This document shows positions 54,300-64,000 of a stretch of DNA of 64,000 bases, in pieces. How positions within the stretch are numbered: position 1 is the stretch's first letter; each line of letters opens with the position of its first letter. Source of the DNA: Massospora cicadina. Lineage: Eukaryota > Entomophthoromycota > Entomophthoromycetes > Entomophthorales > Entomophthoraceae. A program made the position numbers and the translations under genes. The notes under the pieces are model-generated. The model was not told the origin of the DNA. It saw nothing but the letters and a program-made list of their open reading frames with translations, and ran no database searches. The stretch covers positions 124,001 through 188,000 of the forward strand of contig JAKSZP010002706.1 in NCBI GenBank assembly GCA_022478985.1, given 5' to 3'.

Positions 54300-56444
54300 T
54301 CTCACGTGCTCTGGAAGAGTTGGCACACTTGGAGTCCAACATCCCAGTTACAGGATACAGCCCTGCATGGGGCCAGAAGTGGGCGGAGGCAGCCGCCCAC
54401 CTCAACGCACTCGAAAAGCAACACAAACATCAGGTTTGTGTTCAGTACAGGGCCACATGTATCACAAAAGGTGACAAGTGCACTGCATATTTCTTTAAAA
54501 AAAAATTTCGTACCATGCCAGAGCGTGGCCTGCACACAGGTGCGAAGATCAGATAATTCCATTGCGGATACACTGGCCAAAGTGGCAATTGAAACGCAAA
54601 AATATTACTCTGAGTTGTACTGAGCTGAACCAATTCAGCCGGCAAAAGTGACGGAATTTCTCAACAGAGCACATCTGCACCATTTTCCAATACCCGGAAA
54701 TAATGAATTTAATTACTATGAACAAATTATGGACAGCCATTTGCGGCGCTAAACCAAAAATGCCCAGGTCCAGATTGCATTCCATATGAGTTCTACAAAA
54801 AATATTTTAAATATATATCCCCATTGCTGCTCGCCTCACTTAACCAAAGCCTGTTGGAAACGCGCCTCCTACCAGGAGGACATGAGGCCTTTACTGTCAC
54901 ACTCTTCAAGAAAGGGGATAAGCTAGACTTAGCCAACTGGCGCCCCATTTCTCTAACAAGCCCAGACACTAAAATTTTAACAAAAATTATGGCCAACCGA
55001 TTAGGGACTGTAGCATCTGCCACCATCTCCCCAGAACAATTTGGTTTCATCCCCAGAAGGTCGATTTGGGATAACGTGAACTCTGTGGCTAATGTATGTC
55101 AGTCCACAGCCTCTGGGGCACTTGTATTCTTGGACCAACAGAAGGCCTATGTTAGAGCAAACTGGGAATACCTCAGGGGCCTGCCTCCATCAATTCCGCT
55201 TACCCCCTCGCTTCATCAACTGGGTGATGCTGCTCACGTAATCTACAACAATGGCAGTGCGTGGCCCTGGCTTCCTAACGAAAGTAGTCCGCCCTCAAAG
55301 GGGCTTGCGACAAGGGGACCCCCTCAGCCCACTCTTATACAACTTCAGCCTTGACCCACTACTGCGAAATGTGAATGCCCAACTCACTGGGGTCCATGTG
55401 CCAGGCCAAGCCCCAGTCAAGATATTGGCGTTTGCAGATGATTGTGTGGTTGGTGTGTCTAATAATCAAGATGCACGCGCGCTTGAAGCTCTCATCCAGG
55501 GATATTCCCGGGTGAACGCGGCACTGAACGCCTCCAAAACTGAAATCATCCTCCTTGGTCGGTTTCAGAACTGCTGGACCCCAGCAATTAGTTCCCAACC
55601 CGGCCCATCTGCTCGCCCACGTCCACGCCCTACTAACTCAACACACACTGCTCCCCTGGTGCTCCCCTTCGTGCCACATCCTACCATAGGACTGGTACGC
55701 CATCTGGGCGTATGGATGGAGGCAGGCGGATACGCGTCAGCAGTAATGGAGTGCTGTATTCTGGACAACGTGACGAAGCGAATCGCCTCTCTCAGAGCCC
55801 ACCCTACTTCCCTTACTGGCAGGGTTATTTTAGCCAACTCTATGATCCTATCCAAAGTCTGGTTCGGAGCCCACGCCATCCCCTTCTCCCCAAGCTTCTT
55901 CAAATCCTTGTATGCCTTGCTGCAAGGATGGCTTTGGTCAGGCCGCCCTCCACCAGTGCGGCTAGAGGTCATGTTTGGCCCTCATCATCATGGTGGCATG
56001 GGCCTGCTTGACTTCAAATCCCATGCTGCCAAGATCCTGGGCACCTGGATCGCAGCCATCACCGCCCCTACACTCCCCTCCCAACACTGGTCCCACGCAG
56101 CCCACTCCAACTTCTCCCGCGCCTTGGGCCTCAACAATCCATTGAACCCCCACTCCCTGATGAAATACCTCGCTTCACACACATCAGCCACAGGTCCTCA
56201 TGGGACTAAAACCCACTACAAACGAATCCTACTCTCCATGCGGAGCACTGAGTGGAGAATTCATATTAGCAGACATACAACCCAAAGAGGCCGCCCCTCT
56301 CCTCAGTTCACACAAGAGGTACAGGGGCTACCCATCCATGATGGCGTGATCCCCATTCGGCCCCATGTCCTATCCAGGGTGGACTATCTGGACATGATGG
56401 ACATCCCTTACTCCATTGAGAACCAAAAAACTATTTGGAAATAA
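54300..56444 (+). pseudogene. LINE-1 ORF2 reverse transcriptase (broken)
   Basis: Connection 54320-54556 (HLESNIPVTGYSPAWGQKWA, DKCTAYFFKKKF). RT N-terminus near 54760: KCPGPDCIPYEFYKKYFKY, then the open segment 54824-55354 with LFKKGDKLDLANWRPISLTS, EQFGFIPRRS and motif A region FLDQQKAYVRANW, where AYDR of copy alpha is AYVR, losing the second Asp of that motif. After a shift, 55251-56444 (397 codons) has GLRQGDPLSP, ILAFADDCVVGV and the whole thumb to KTIWK. A TAA at 56442 ends it. Confidence 0.93.
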
Positions 56445-56454
56445 ATACATCACC

Positions 56455-57000
56455 CTCTGTTGCAGCCTCAAGTCCGCTCCCATGTGTGGCGCTGCCTGAG
56501 GCAGGTGTATCGTACAGCTGAGCACTCTAACGCTTTACACTCATCTTGTGTCGTGTGTGGCCAGTATGGAACGCTGTTCCACCGCCTGGAGAAGTGCCCC
56601 ACCTCTAAAGTGATATGGCGCGAAGTTCAACGTCTGCTGGGCCAGGATCAAACGCATCCCTTCAGTCTGTCGAGAGATATGTTTGCTCTGTCAATGGCCT
56701 CCTCCCTTCCACCCTCCCTCCGTGCTCTGGTGGTTGCAATCGCCATGTGGACCATCCACACAATTGTCTTAGATGCCATTGCAGGCTCCACCCCCACCCT
56801 CCCATAAACTGTCCACAGATTATGGTCTCATTTGGTGGACCACTTTCAAGCGTGGATGTTTGGATACCTCCCACCACGTCGTTGACAGCTGGTCTCCTCC
56901 TGGTTCCCAGTCTGGTTCATCAAATCAGACCCCTTCCTCCACACGTGCTCAATAGTGGCTACGGCCCCTTCACACGTTCCCTCTCCCTCCCCATAAGTGG
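56455..57000 (+). pseudogene. LINE-1 ORF2 C-terminal zinc-finger region
   Basis: The 56460-56807 segment gives VRSHVWRCLRQVYRTAEHSN, then CVVCGQYGTLFHRLEKC from 56546, a zf-RVT-like Cys/His cluster, and LVVAIAMWTIHTIVLDAIAG. The frame is cut by a TAA at 56805 where alpha stays open, and by a further stop at 56884 (TGA for CGG). Alpha and beta thus carry different lesions, each open where the other is broken. Confidence 0.88.
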
Positions 57001-57140
57001 CGTTCCTGCTGGCAACAAGAGATAGCATCGCTTCTCTGGGGTGCCTCCCCTGGTACTAAGTTTGTCTTTCCTGAGTCATATTTGGAAGTGTCCGTCCCAT
57101 GGTCAGCCTTCCCCACATTAAATTTAAAATTTAAAATTTA
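57001..57140 (+). other. LINE-1 3' UTR and AAATTT-type tail
   Basis: GTCCGTCCCATGGTCAGCC at 57090-57108 is followed by TTCCCCACATTAAAT and AAATTT-type units to 57140. Copy alpha has the same end at 2116-2160 with a different number of units, so the tail length varies between copies. Confidence 0.85.
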
Positions 57141-57158
57141 AAAATCATTATATATATT
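57141..57158. repeat. Target-site duplication of LINE-1 beta, right copy
   Basis: AAAATCATTATATATATT, identical to 51806-51823. Confidence 0.95.
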
Positions 57159-57249
57159 CCTTTATTAATTTTAGAATGTTTTTACTATCATTATTTATAA
57201 AATTATTATTTTATTTTTTTTGTTTTTTTATTTTCTTTATTGGCCAGCT

Positions 57250-58260
57250 TATTAATCTTCTTAAAAATTTTGCATGGACTCAGTTGTATATATGGCTCTT
57301 CATAATATCCTATATTGTGTATATGAACTGAGATGTCTTCTCAATTATTTGAATGGCCCTACCCAGATATGATCTAACTTTTGCGATTGGCCCAATCCAT
57401 GGGTGTTGCAAAATAAAACTTTATTGTTAACTTCAAATTTGACAAATTTGTAGTGATTCTCTAAGTCTTTTATTGTTAGGCTTTTATATGGCAAAACTGT
57501 TGTCAAAGGCTTGAGTTTATAGTTTGATTATAGTATTTCCAAGCTTCTCAACATATTAAGGATAAGTTTTCTTTGCCAAAATCTTCTAGGACCAAATATA
57601 GTAGCGCTGGTAGGTCCAGATGTTTTCCATATAGTACTTGAAAGGGAGACACCTTGGTTGACAAATGGTAGGAGATGTTGTAGGAAAATACCGCTGAACT
57701 TAAATAAGTACTCCATTCAGATGTTTTGGCTGGAGTAGATTTTCTGATAATGTTCACCAAAGTCACATTTGTGCGCTCAACTGTACCATTAGTTTTGGGA
57801 TGATAGAAAGCAGAAAGCACACCGCATAATTCCATTAAATATTGAACTTGGCAAGGACATTGGCGGTAAAATTTGTTCCATTGTTGGTAAGAATAACCTG
57901 AGGACATCCATGCCAGTGGATGATGTTTTCAAGGACGAACTTGGCTGAACTTGCCACTCCTGTTTCCAGAATACCTTGGCTTTGACTCATCTGGTCAAGT
58001 GTTCAATGGGTACAATAATGCACTTGGCCTTCATATTGCTTATTGGAAGTGGGCTGACAATGTTGATATACAGTGTGCAAGGCAAACTTAAGCCAAAAAA
58101 GCTGGTAAGATGTGCTGTTTTTTAATGCTTTTTTGCCTTGACACTCCGCACAGCATTCTAACGTTTCTTGGATGTAAAAATGCATTGACTCCCAATAGTA
58201 GAATTTCTTCAGATGCTCTTTCATCTTTTTGAATCCGTCATGCCATATGGCCTTATCACC
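57250..58260 (-). pseudogene. Gypsy E integrase (broken)
   Basis: Minus strand. 58224-58003: KEHLKKFYYWESMHFYIQET, CCAECQG (zinc-binding Cys pair). The first catalytic Asp region is degraded near 58050. 57907-57548: WHGCPQVILTNNGTNFTANV in a neighbouring frame (second Asp changed to Asn), FYHPKTNGTVERTNVTLVNI with the catalytic Glu, and FSYNISYHLSTKVSPFQVLY. The C-terminal VNNKVLFCNTHGLGQSQKLD and HIWVGPFK follow near 57440-57350, the GPF module. Confidence 0.85.
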
Positions 58261-58479
58261 ACCATTATTAGGTCTGTTTGGGCTGAGGTTCTTGAGAAAA
58301 TATAATTCTTGCCCTCAATGATCTTGTAAAGTGTCCCGTTTTTAATGGTTGTTTTATTTGTAAATCTAATAATAATTCTTGGATGGATTCAGGCTTATCT
58401 TGGTACTCTTTGCTGATCATTTTCTCAAACAACTCATTGGTGGCCCAGCTAAGTCTTTTCAATGTTGGGTAGTTGGATA

Positions 58480-58860
58480 GGCAATTGGCATTTTGATGCT
58501 TTGCCCCAGCTCAATGCTCAATTGTGTAGTAATAAGCTTGAAGCTTTAATGCCCAGAAGGCTAATCAGCCAACAGGCTCCTAAGTTGTTTAGCCATCTTA
58601 TGGAAGCATTATTGGTAACAATTTGAATGTTTGCCATTCAGGTAGATCTAAAATGATTGCAAGCATATATGATGGCTAAGCATTCTCATCCCATCACCAT
58701 GTAATTTCTCTCATGGACATTTAAGATCTGACTATTGAAGGCGGCTGGATGTTCTTCACTGTCTTCCTCAACTTGAAATAATATGGCCCCCACTGCTGTT
58801 AGGGATGCATCAGTTTAAACAATAAATGCATGGCCAAAGCCCATATATCAAAAAACAGGC
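58480..58860 (-). pseudogene. Gypsy E RNase H (broken)
   Basis: Minus strand: TDASLTAVGAILFQVEEDSE near 58815 with the first Asp, EHPAAFNSQILNVHERNYMV, ECLAIIYACNHF near 58690 with the Glu, IQIVTNNASIRWLNNLG near 58625 where TDHAS has become TNNAS. Tail near 58470-58540. Homologous in order to the C RNase H. Confidence 0.75.
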
Positions 58861-58879
58861 ACAACCAATAGTGCCTATC

Positions 58880-59800
58880 AGAGTTAATTAATACATTTTG
58901 GCAAGATGGAGTATATTCAAATGGGACTTATCCATTTGTAGATAGAAAAGTGGCTCTCCAAGTTGTGCGGACACAGTGATAAATTAGTGATAGTACCCAA
59001 TTATTCCTAGGAATATTTGGATATTGCACTTGGATTTGGGCCATTTCATTTTTGAGATGGAATCCAACTTAGAGGATTGGGGCCAAAGACCCACTTTGAA
59101 AATTACAAATCTGAGATATAGCTGGTCTTTGAAGAACTGGAACTTTCTGGGCTTGATTTATAAGTTTGCAGCTGCTAGTCTCCTAAAAATCTCCTCAAAG
59201 TGTTCCAGGTAGTCGTCAAAAGTGTGGCTGAAAACGTTGGTATCATTAAGGTACACTAGTATACATTACAACTTCAAATCTCTCAGAATTGTGTCCATGG
59301 CCCTTTGGAAGGTATCCGGGGCATTGCAGAGCCCTTGAGGTATTCTCGTTGGCTGGAATAGGCCCTCTTGGGTTATAATAACATTTCTTGAGCTCCTCTT
59401 CAGTAAGATCTACTTGCCAATACCTTCTGATAAGGTCCATTGCTGAGAAGAACTTTGCACCCCCTAGATTATCTAAGGCATCGTCAATTCATGACAGAGG
59501 GTATGTCCTTCTTTGTGATGTTGTTTAACTTATGCTAATCAATGTCTACTCAGTTTTTTCCATCTTTTTTCTTCACTATTATATTGGTGCTGCCCATAGA
59601 CTTTTTGAAAAGCACTAACATGACATAATTGAGGAGTTCCTTATTCTTCTTTGGATACAGCTTCTTCTGATGATTTTGAGTGTCTAATTGGGCGTAATTA
59701 AATTGGTTTATGATCTCTGGTAATGATAGTGTGGATTACACCATTAGCACAAACCAAGTCAGAATCACCTTGTGCAAATATTTCCCAATATTTAGAGAAT
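58880..59800 (-). pseudogene. Gypsy E reverse transcriptase (broken; YLND box)
   Basis: Minus strand. Spacer GQAQELFSKYWEIFAQGDSD near 59810, VIHTIITRDHKPI. RT: GGAKFFSAMDLIRRYWQVDL near 59460-59410, EEELKKCYYNPRGPIPANE, LQGLCNAPDTFQRAMDTI-like text across a shift near 59320, then CILVYLNDTNVF near 59255 (YLND, as in gypsy C) and FEEIFRRLAAANL, FFKDQL near 59190-59110. The thumb and connection run to about 58890. Confidence 0.85.
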
Positions 59801-59879
59801 AACTCCTGAGCTTGGCCTTTCTCAGAGTTATTCAAATTGCTTAAATCGGCCATAGGGATGACATTATTGATGCTGAGTA

Positions 59880-60280
59880 GGTCCTTATTGGGGAGCCTTG
59901 TTTGACAAACGTTATAAACTCATGGAATGCGTGAATTTATGAGGTAGGGACAGATGCATAAATGTGATTTTTTGATGTTTCTTGATGGAGATGGGCCTAT
60001 TTTGCAGGTTTTCACACAAAATGTGTATTTCTTCATGGCCAGGAATGATAATACCAGGGGCAATGTTTGACTTGAATTGAGACTTAAACCATGGTCTATA
60101 TACTTCACCATAAAGTCCTCTGAAATATTAATTGTCATCCCTGTCAGGATGATTACTTAATCTCTGAATGGTATAGTAATTTCTGATTTGACCAAAGTGG
60201 AATGACCTTTAACTCATTGATCTGGGTGGGTAGTGTTTTTAGCTTTGACCGTGCTTTAAAAACTCAATTAGGACTATTCC
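59880..60280 (-). pseudogene. Gypsy E dUTPase-like domain between protease and RT
   Basis: Minus strand: EITIPFRD near 60190, ILTGMTINISEDFMVKYI near 60145, then, in the adjacent frame, PWFKSQFKSNIAPGIIIPGH, EEIHILCENLQNRPISIKKH and QKITFMHLS to about 59935. It aligns with APGIILPRQGEIKVLLANLQ and HQIVAYLHL of gypsy D. This distant copy shows the domain predates the A/C/D family. Key dUTPase catalytic residues are not conserved. Confidence 0.6.
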
Positions 60281-60284
60281 ATCT

Positions 60285-60700
60285 TTTTAGGCCAGATTTA
60301 TAATTAGGCTGGGTTTCATTTTCTCAACTTCTCTATCTTGGTTATAGTAAGGTGGGATAGCCCTGCTAAGTATAGTGAGAGTATCTTCCTTATAATTGGT
60401 AACAACTCCATATCTCCTTAGGAAATCAGTCCCAATTATATAATCATAGTTTGTATTCAGCAACACTATAGCAGGTGCTGTCACTACACTAGATCCAAAT
60501 ATGAGAGTTAGGGTACCATATGCACCCAGTAATTTTGTTTTATGCGCTCCAGTTGTGCCATATTCCTGACAATGGGCAACATTGGGCGCAATTTTTAACT
60601 TTTAACCAACTTTGTGCTGACTATATTGATGAGAGCATCACTATCAATAATGGCCAGAACTTGCATCTTGCTTACTGCTATATCCATATAATTACATGCA
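60285..60700 (-). pseudogene. Gypsy E protease (active site DSD)
   Basis: Minus strand: LAIIDSDALINIVSTKLV at about 60651-60598; the retropepsin DSG/DTG is DSD here (codons 60645-60637), so the Gly is lost. The open segment 60484-60287 continues TAPAIVLLNTNYDYIIGTDF and LRRYGVVTNYKEDTLTILSR, matching AIVLPNSNYDMLIGTAFLQH of D. Stops lie between the two parts. Confidence 0.82.
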
Positions 60701-61098
60701 GAGTAGTTTCTAAAGGTATTTATTGTGTGAATACTGTGACTGCTGCCCGATTCCAGATGTTATTTTAGACTTGAGCAAATAACTGGGAAGTTATCTGCTA
60801 AGTTCTTCATGGGAATGGCTACTAATATGTTGTTAAGCGAAAGTAGGTCAGTTGAACATCTGGGTTGGAGGTCTAAACCCTAATTAATATCTGTTTTGCG
60901 TAAGGTTTTGATACTTCTGCTCGGGCTTCTTTAGTACTTTTCAAGGGTTTAGTTGCTTTTGCTGTGGCCCAGTAGTGACCATTATGACATCATTAGCCAC
61001 AATATGGTGGAGGTTGTCTTTATTGACATCTTTGGCCCTAAAGATCTCGCCAGGGTCAGGTGGAATGGTTTGAACATAGTGGAGTTAAAGCATTCTGT

Positions 61099-61990
61099 GT
61101 AAGTCCAGGGGAACGTCCCCTTTGTCATGAACCAGGCGATTTTCCCGTTTCCAGATAAAAGGGTCTGGAGAGGGTGGCTGTACCCCTCGTCACACAGGGC
61201 GACTTACCCATGTGGTATGTGAGAGCTAGGTAACAGCACTCCCTCTGACTATTCCTCCCCCAATCCCGTGCTTGCCTCCGCCAAATTAGTATGCCAAATC
61301 AAGATAATCTGTGTTAAAATCATCAGTAACTGTCTTCCCCACAATAGTAAGGATTTTATAAAACTGATGGCACCAAATCCTTGGTATTAAAGCTGAAATG
61401 TCCAAAATCAATGGGAATAAACCCTAATGGCGAGAGACTAATAGTCAGAAGGGGACAAGTAACAAATTCTCAGTCAAAATCGCCGATGGCATTGAGCCAT
61501 TGAGCATTATGATTGCTGACACCAAACTCCCCTCAAAACCATTAGGGACAATCCCCAATGAGCAGGTATCACCATTGGGTATGGTTGCCGATGGTTTGTA
61601 CCCCTATTTCAGAAATTGGGATTGGTGCTTAATGAAATACATCTGGCTAAACAAATGCTCCAGTGTGTGTGTGTGCATGGGCAGTTTGGCCTTCCCAAAC
61701 CCAATTCTGACCTTTTAGGACCGTCCCTAGGCTGGGTCGCCTTGGGGAGTCCCATTGCCTGTCAGTCCAGATACTGTTACACTAACCAAAGTAAAAGCAG
61801 TAAAGCCTTGGGTCAGGTATTCTCAGACAAACTGATAGTGATTTGGCCTGCTGCCAATAGTTTGATGTCAGTTCAGGTTAGATTCATTTCCCCTCCCTAA
61901 AATTTTCTGGGTTAGGTCAAGTTTGAGGGCCCCAATCCTGTTGCTTTGACAATCTGACCCAAATCAAACACTATTTAATCAGTCGTGTCA
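61099..61990 (+). mobile_element. LINE-3-type segment inside gypsy E (5' region related to 49248-49450)
   Basis: Shares with 49248 onward, in order: GTAAGT, GGGGAACGTCCCCTTTG, GGGTCTGRGA, CACAGGGCGAC, ATGTAGTA/ATGTGGTA, and CCAAATTAGTA near 61290. Homology continues weakly to about 61400 (CTGATGGCACCAAATCC versus GTTGATGGCAACAAGCT). The rest has short open frames at 61500-61900 without recognisable motifs. Orientation is the same as the 49248 copy and opposite to gypsy E. The right boundary is approximate. Confidence 0.5.
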
Positions 61991-62069
61991 CACTGAGGAA
62001 ATTGTTGGTCAATTTCTTAAACTTTTACTTTCTATAAATTCCCACTAGTACCCAAAAAATTATATTTTA

Positions 62070-63990
62070 CTTCAATTCTTCTTGCTAAGTCCTGATAGAA
62101 CTAACTTGGTGGCCCGTAAGCCTCTCAACTGGATGGGCTATACCAGTTTTGGTGATCACAATTGATCCCACCATAGTCAACTGGATTCATTATGTAAGAA
62201 ATTCCTGGGAGTTTAGTCACATTATTGAATCTATCTGCTACTAGGATATTGGAATCCTGTGGCATCACATATCTCACCTAAAGAAAGGATCCGCCCCCTT
62301 GCCTCTGCTTTGGTGATGACCTCTTCCATTGGAGATCCCAAAGCAGTAAATCCAGTAGTGCAGCTCCCTGCAGCAAATTCATTAGGGTCTGGGTTGCATA
62401 TGTTTGGTTCACTGCCAGTTTTCTTTTCATGTCATCGCACATTAATGAATCATTGTTACCTAACTTCCCACACCATACAACATCATTCAAGCGGCAATGC
62501 CACTGGCATTCTGGGTTTTTTGGATGCTTACGCATTCCAACTGGCATGCTAGTCCAAAAAATTATTATGCCGTTTTTCTGACATTTTGCCTCTACTCCAC
62601 CTGCTATATGACCACTTCGCTGTCACTAGTTAATTTCTATAGCAACATTGACCCCATGCTTTTTGTCAGACCGTCTGTAGCATTGGCTAGCAAAATGCCC
62701 CTTTTGACCACAGTTGTGGCATGTAATCGGCCCTGATTGCTGCTTTTGCTCAAATTTTTGGTTCATATTTCAGAAAATTCTCCCCTGGTTGGACATATTG
62801 TTGCTTTTTGGGCCCAAAGATTGGCTTTTTTTGCTGATCCTTGGCCGATTAGGGGTATCAAAACTACAAGAACAGCTTCTCAAGTAATTGGTAAGCTTTT
62901 GGGTTTCCATTTCTCCATTAAATGCAGGTATCATGACATGGTGCAGTTCATGGAAGGGCATAATTGCGTGTTCCATTGCAATCTTAGTTTCAAACTTATC
63001 TATTGCGTTGCACCTGAGCAATGCTTGTGCCTCATAAAAATCTGTCTGCAAAGTCCTTAATAGTCTCATTCTGCTTAAATTCAAAATTAAGAAGCTCTCT
63101 TTTTGGGATTCTAATTTACCAGGCCCTCCAAACTGTTTTGTCACTGCAATTTTGGCATCCATATAGGACCAATTGTCGCCCAAATAGGGTATAAAAAGGT
63201 CAAAGCTATGGGCATTGAGTGAGTTGATCAGTGCTGATCCTTTTTCATGGCCTGATGCTCCCCAGATTGCTTTTTAAAAATGCTTGAGAAAAGAGTGAAC
63301 GTTACCATTCTTATCAAACTTTGGTAAGTTCAATGGTTTAAAGTCATCCCACCCTGTTTTAGGCATAAGGGCTGTACTTCTTCTTATACATCTTGGTGTG
63401 TCATCATTTAGAATTGTCCCTTTTTCCCATTAGGGAGTATCTGGTGTCAGGATTGATGCCAGAACCCTAAGCATAGGAATGATGTTCATAATTTTAGTTT
63501 CTGAAATGGTGTCATTTTCTGATGATTCAATTTCATGATATTGCTATGAACTACTGGATTCTGATGGTTTAAGTTGGCTCTTAGCTGTTTTCCAAGCTTT
63601 TTTGGCCAAATGGGCAGAGCTTTTTCCATTTTCTCTTTTGTTAAGGTTGGGTGAGCACTGGAAGCTTTGCTTTTTGAGGGATTCTTTTTCTTTTTTAATG
63701 TTGTCATAATCCTCTTCAAATACAGCTTGATTGGGCATTATGCTTTTAATGTCTTTTGCCATACTGTCTACTCGGATATTTGCATTTAATAAATGCATCC
63801 TAAGTTTTCAATTCTTGAGTAATTTCAGCATTTTTGGCCTGGAATTTTTGACACAGCAGTCCAAATCTTTGAAAATCCTCCATGATCTGGACATCCTCCT
63901 CATTCCTACTTGAGACAGCTGGTTTTGCTGCAAGAACTTCGATGTTTTTGTTCACAGTATTCAGCTCAGACTGAACATAAAATTCTGAAA
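62070..63990 (-). pseudogene. Gypsy E gag with intact CCHC knuckle (broken, N-terminus near window end)
   Basis: Minus strand. N-terminal Lys-rich, coiled-coil-like part 63798-63544 (SIMPNQAVFEEDYDNIKKEK). Capsid: KTGWDDFKPLNLPKFDKNGN near 63350, then open segment 63183-62770 with GDNWSYMDAKIAVTKQFGGP, MRLLRTLQTDFYEAQALLRC and MEHAIMPFHELHHVMIPAFN. Knuckle near 62733-62680: CHNCGQKGHFASQC, all four ligands present. Post-knuckle text runs to about 62070 (KRKLAVNQTYATQTLMNLLQ in 62547-62278). It has fewer stops than other gypsy gags here. Confidence 0.88.
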
Positions 63991-64000
63991 TAATTGTGCT

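Larger units (their letters stand above)
51824..57140 (+). mobile_element. LINE-1 copy beta, full-length non-LTR retrotransposon
   Basis: 5317 bp between perfect 18-bp target duplications. It encodes ORF1 with a CCHC knuckle, then ORF2 with APE-type endonuclease, RT and a zf-RVT-like finger, and ends in an AAATTT-type tail (57117-57140) rather than poly(A). It matches copy alpha (1-2160) over the shared part. Few stops are present compared with the gypsies, so this is the best-preserved element in the window, but it is not intact. Confidence 0.95.
57159..64000 (-). mobile_element. Gypsy E, Ty3/gypsy element on the minus strand (runs off the window)
   Basis: From 64000 downward: gag with coiled-coil-like N-terminus and CCHC knuckle, protease, dUTPase-like domain, RT, RNase H, integrase, in the same order as A/C/D and with related motifs. 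The 5' LTR is beyond 64000 and the 3' LTR was disrupted by LINE-1 beta and not delimited. A LINE-3-type segment lies between gag and protease. Confidence 0.85.

Noticed and set aside
1..64000. CRISPR arrays, bacterial operons, rRNA genes or ribosome-binding-site-driven genes
   Set aside because: No regularly spaced short repeats and no rRNA-like sequence; content is entirely eukaryotic retroelements.

Overview
The window is eukaryotic repeat DNA and I could not find any host gene in it. Almost every base that can be assigned belongs to a retrotransposon: Ty3/gypsy LTR elements, three LINE families with APE-type endonuclease/RT architecture or RT remnants, one tRNA-derived SINE and one ORF1-only LINE derivative. 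The host is most likely a repeat-rich fungus. The main hint is that several gypsy copies carry a dUTPase-like domain between protease and RT, an arrangement I recall from basidiomycete gypsy elements. Phylogeny is not settled by the sequence. Names A-G, LINE-1/2/3 and half-LINE are local labels.

Layout, left to right. 1-2160: 3' part of a LINE-1 copy (alpha). 2161-3058 and 16388 to about 19110: gypsy B (+), very decayed, split inside its RT domain by gypsy A (3059-16382, 5-bp target duplication GACCT). Gypsy A is in turn split in gag by a full-length LINE-2 (4448-11712). About 19111-21290: LTR and AT-rich debris. 21290-34221: gypsy F on the minus strand, split by gypsy C (25175-31094, target duplication CCAAT). 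About 34277-49247: gypsy G (+), whose gag is split by a minus-strand half-LINE (36536-44256, 16-bp target duplication), itself split by gypsy D (37796-43616). G also carries a 29-bp LINE-2 tail insertion at 47116-47144. 49248 to about 50450: LINE-3 fragment. 51112-51407: SINE with a 12-bp target duplication. 51824-57140: full-length LINE-1 (beta) with a perfect 18-bp target duplication. 57159-64000: gypsy E on the minus strand, carrying a second LINE-3-type segment at 61099 to about 61990.

How the parts relate. A, C and D are one gypsy family: related LTRs of about 450-500 bp starting TGTY, the same gag, and the order gag, protease, dUTPase-like, RT, RNase H, integrase. E is a more distant relative with the same order. 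B, F and G are more degraded lineages. No gypsy copy is intact. The LINEs provide machinery that non-autonomous elements appear to have used: the half-LINE and the 29-bp insertion end in the LINE-2 3' terminus, and the SINE ends in a sequence resembling the LINE-1 3' terminus. Nesting gives a relative order: B, F and G are older than A, C and the half-LINE, which are older than LINE-2 (in A) and D (in the half-LINE). The two LINE-1 copies and LINE-2 keep longer open frames and look younger than the gypsies around them.
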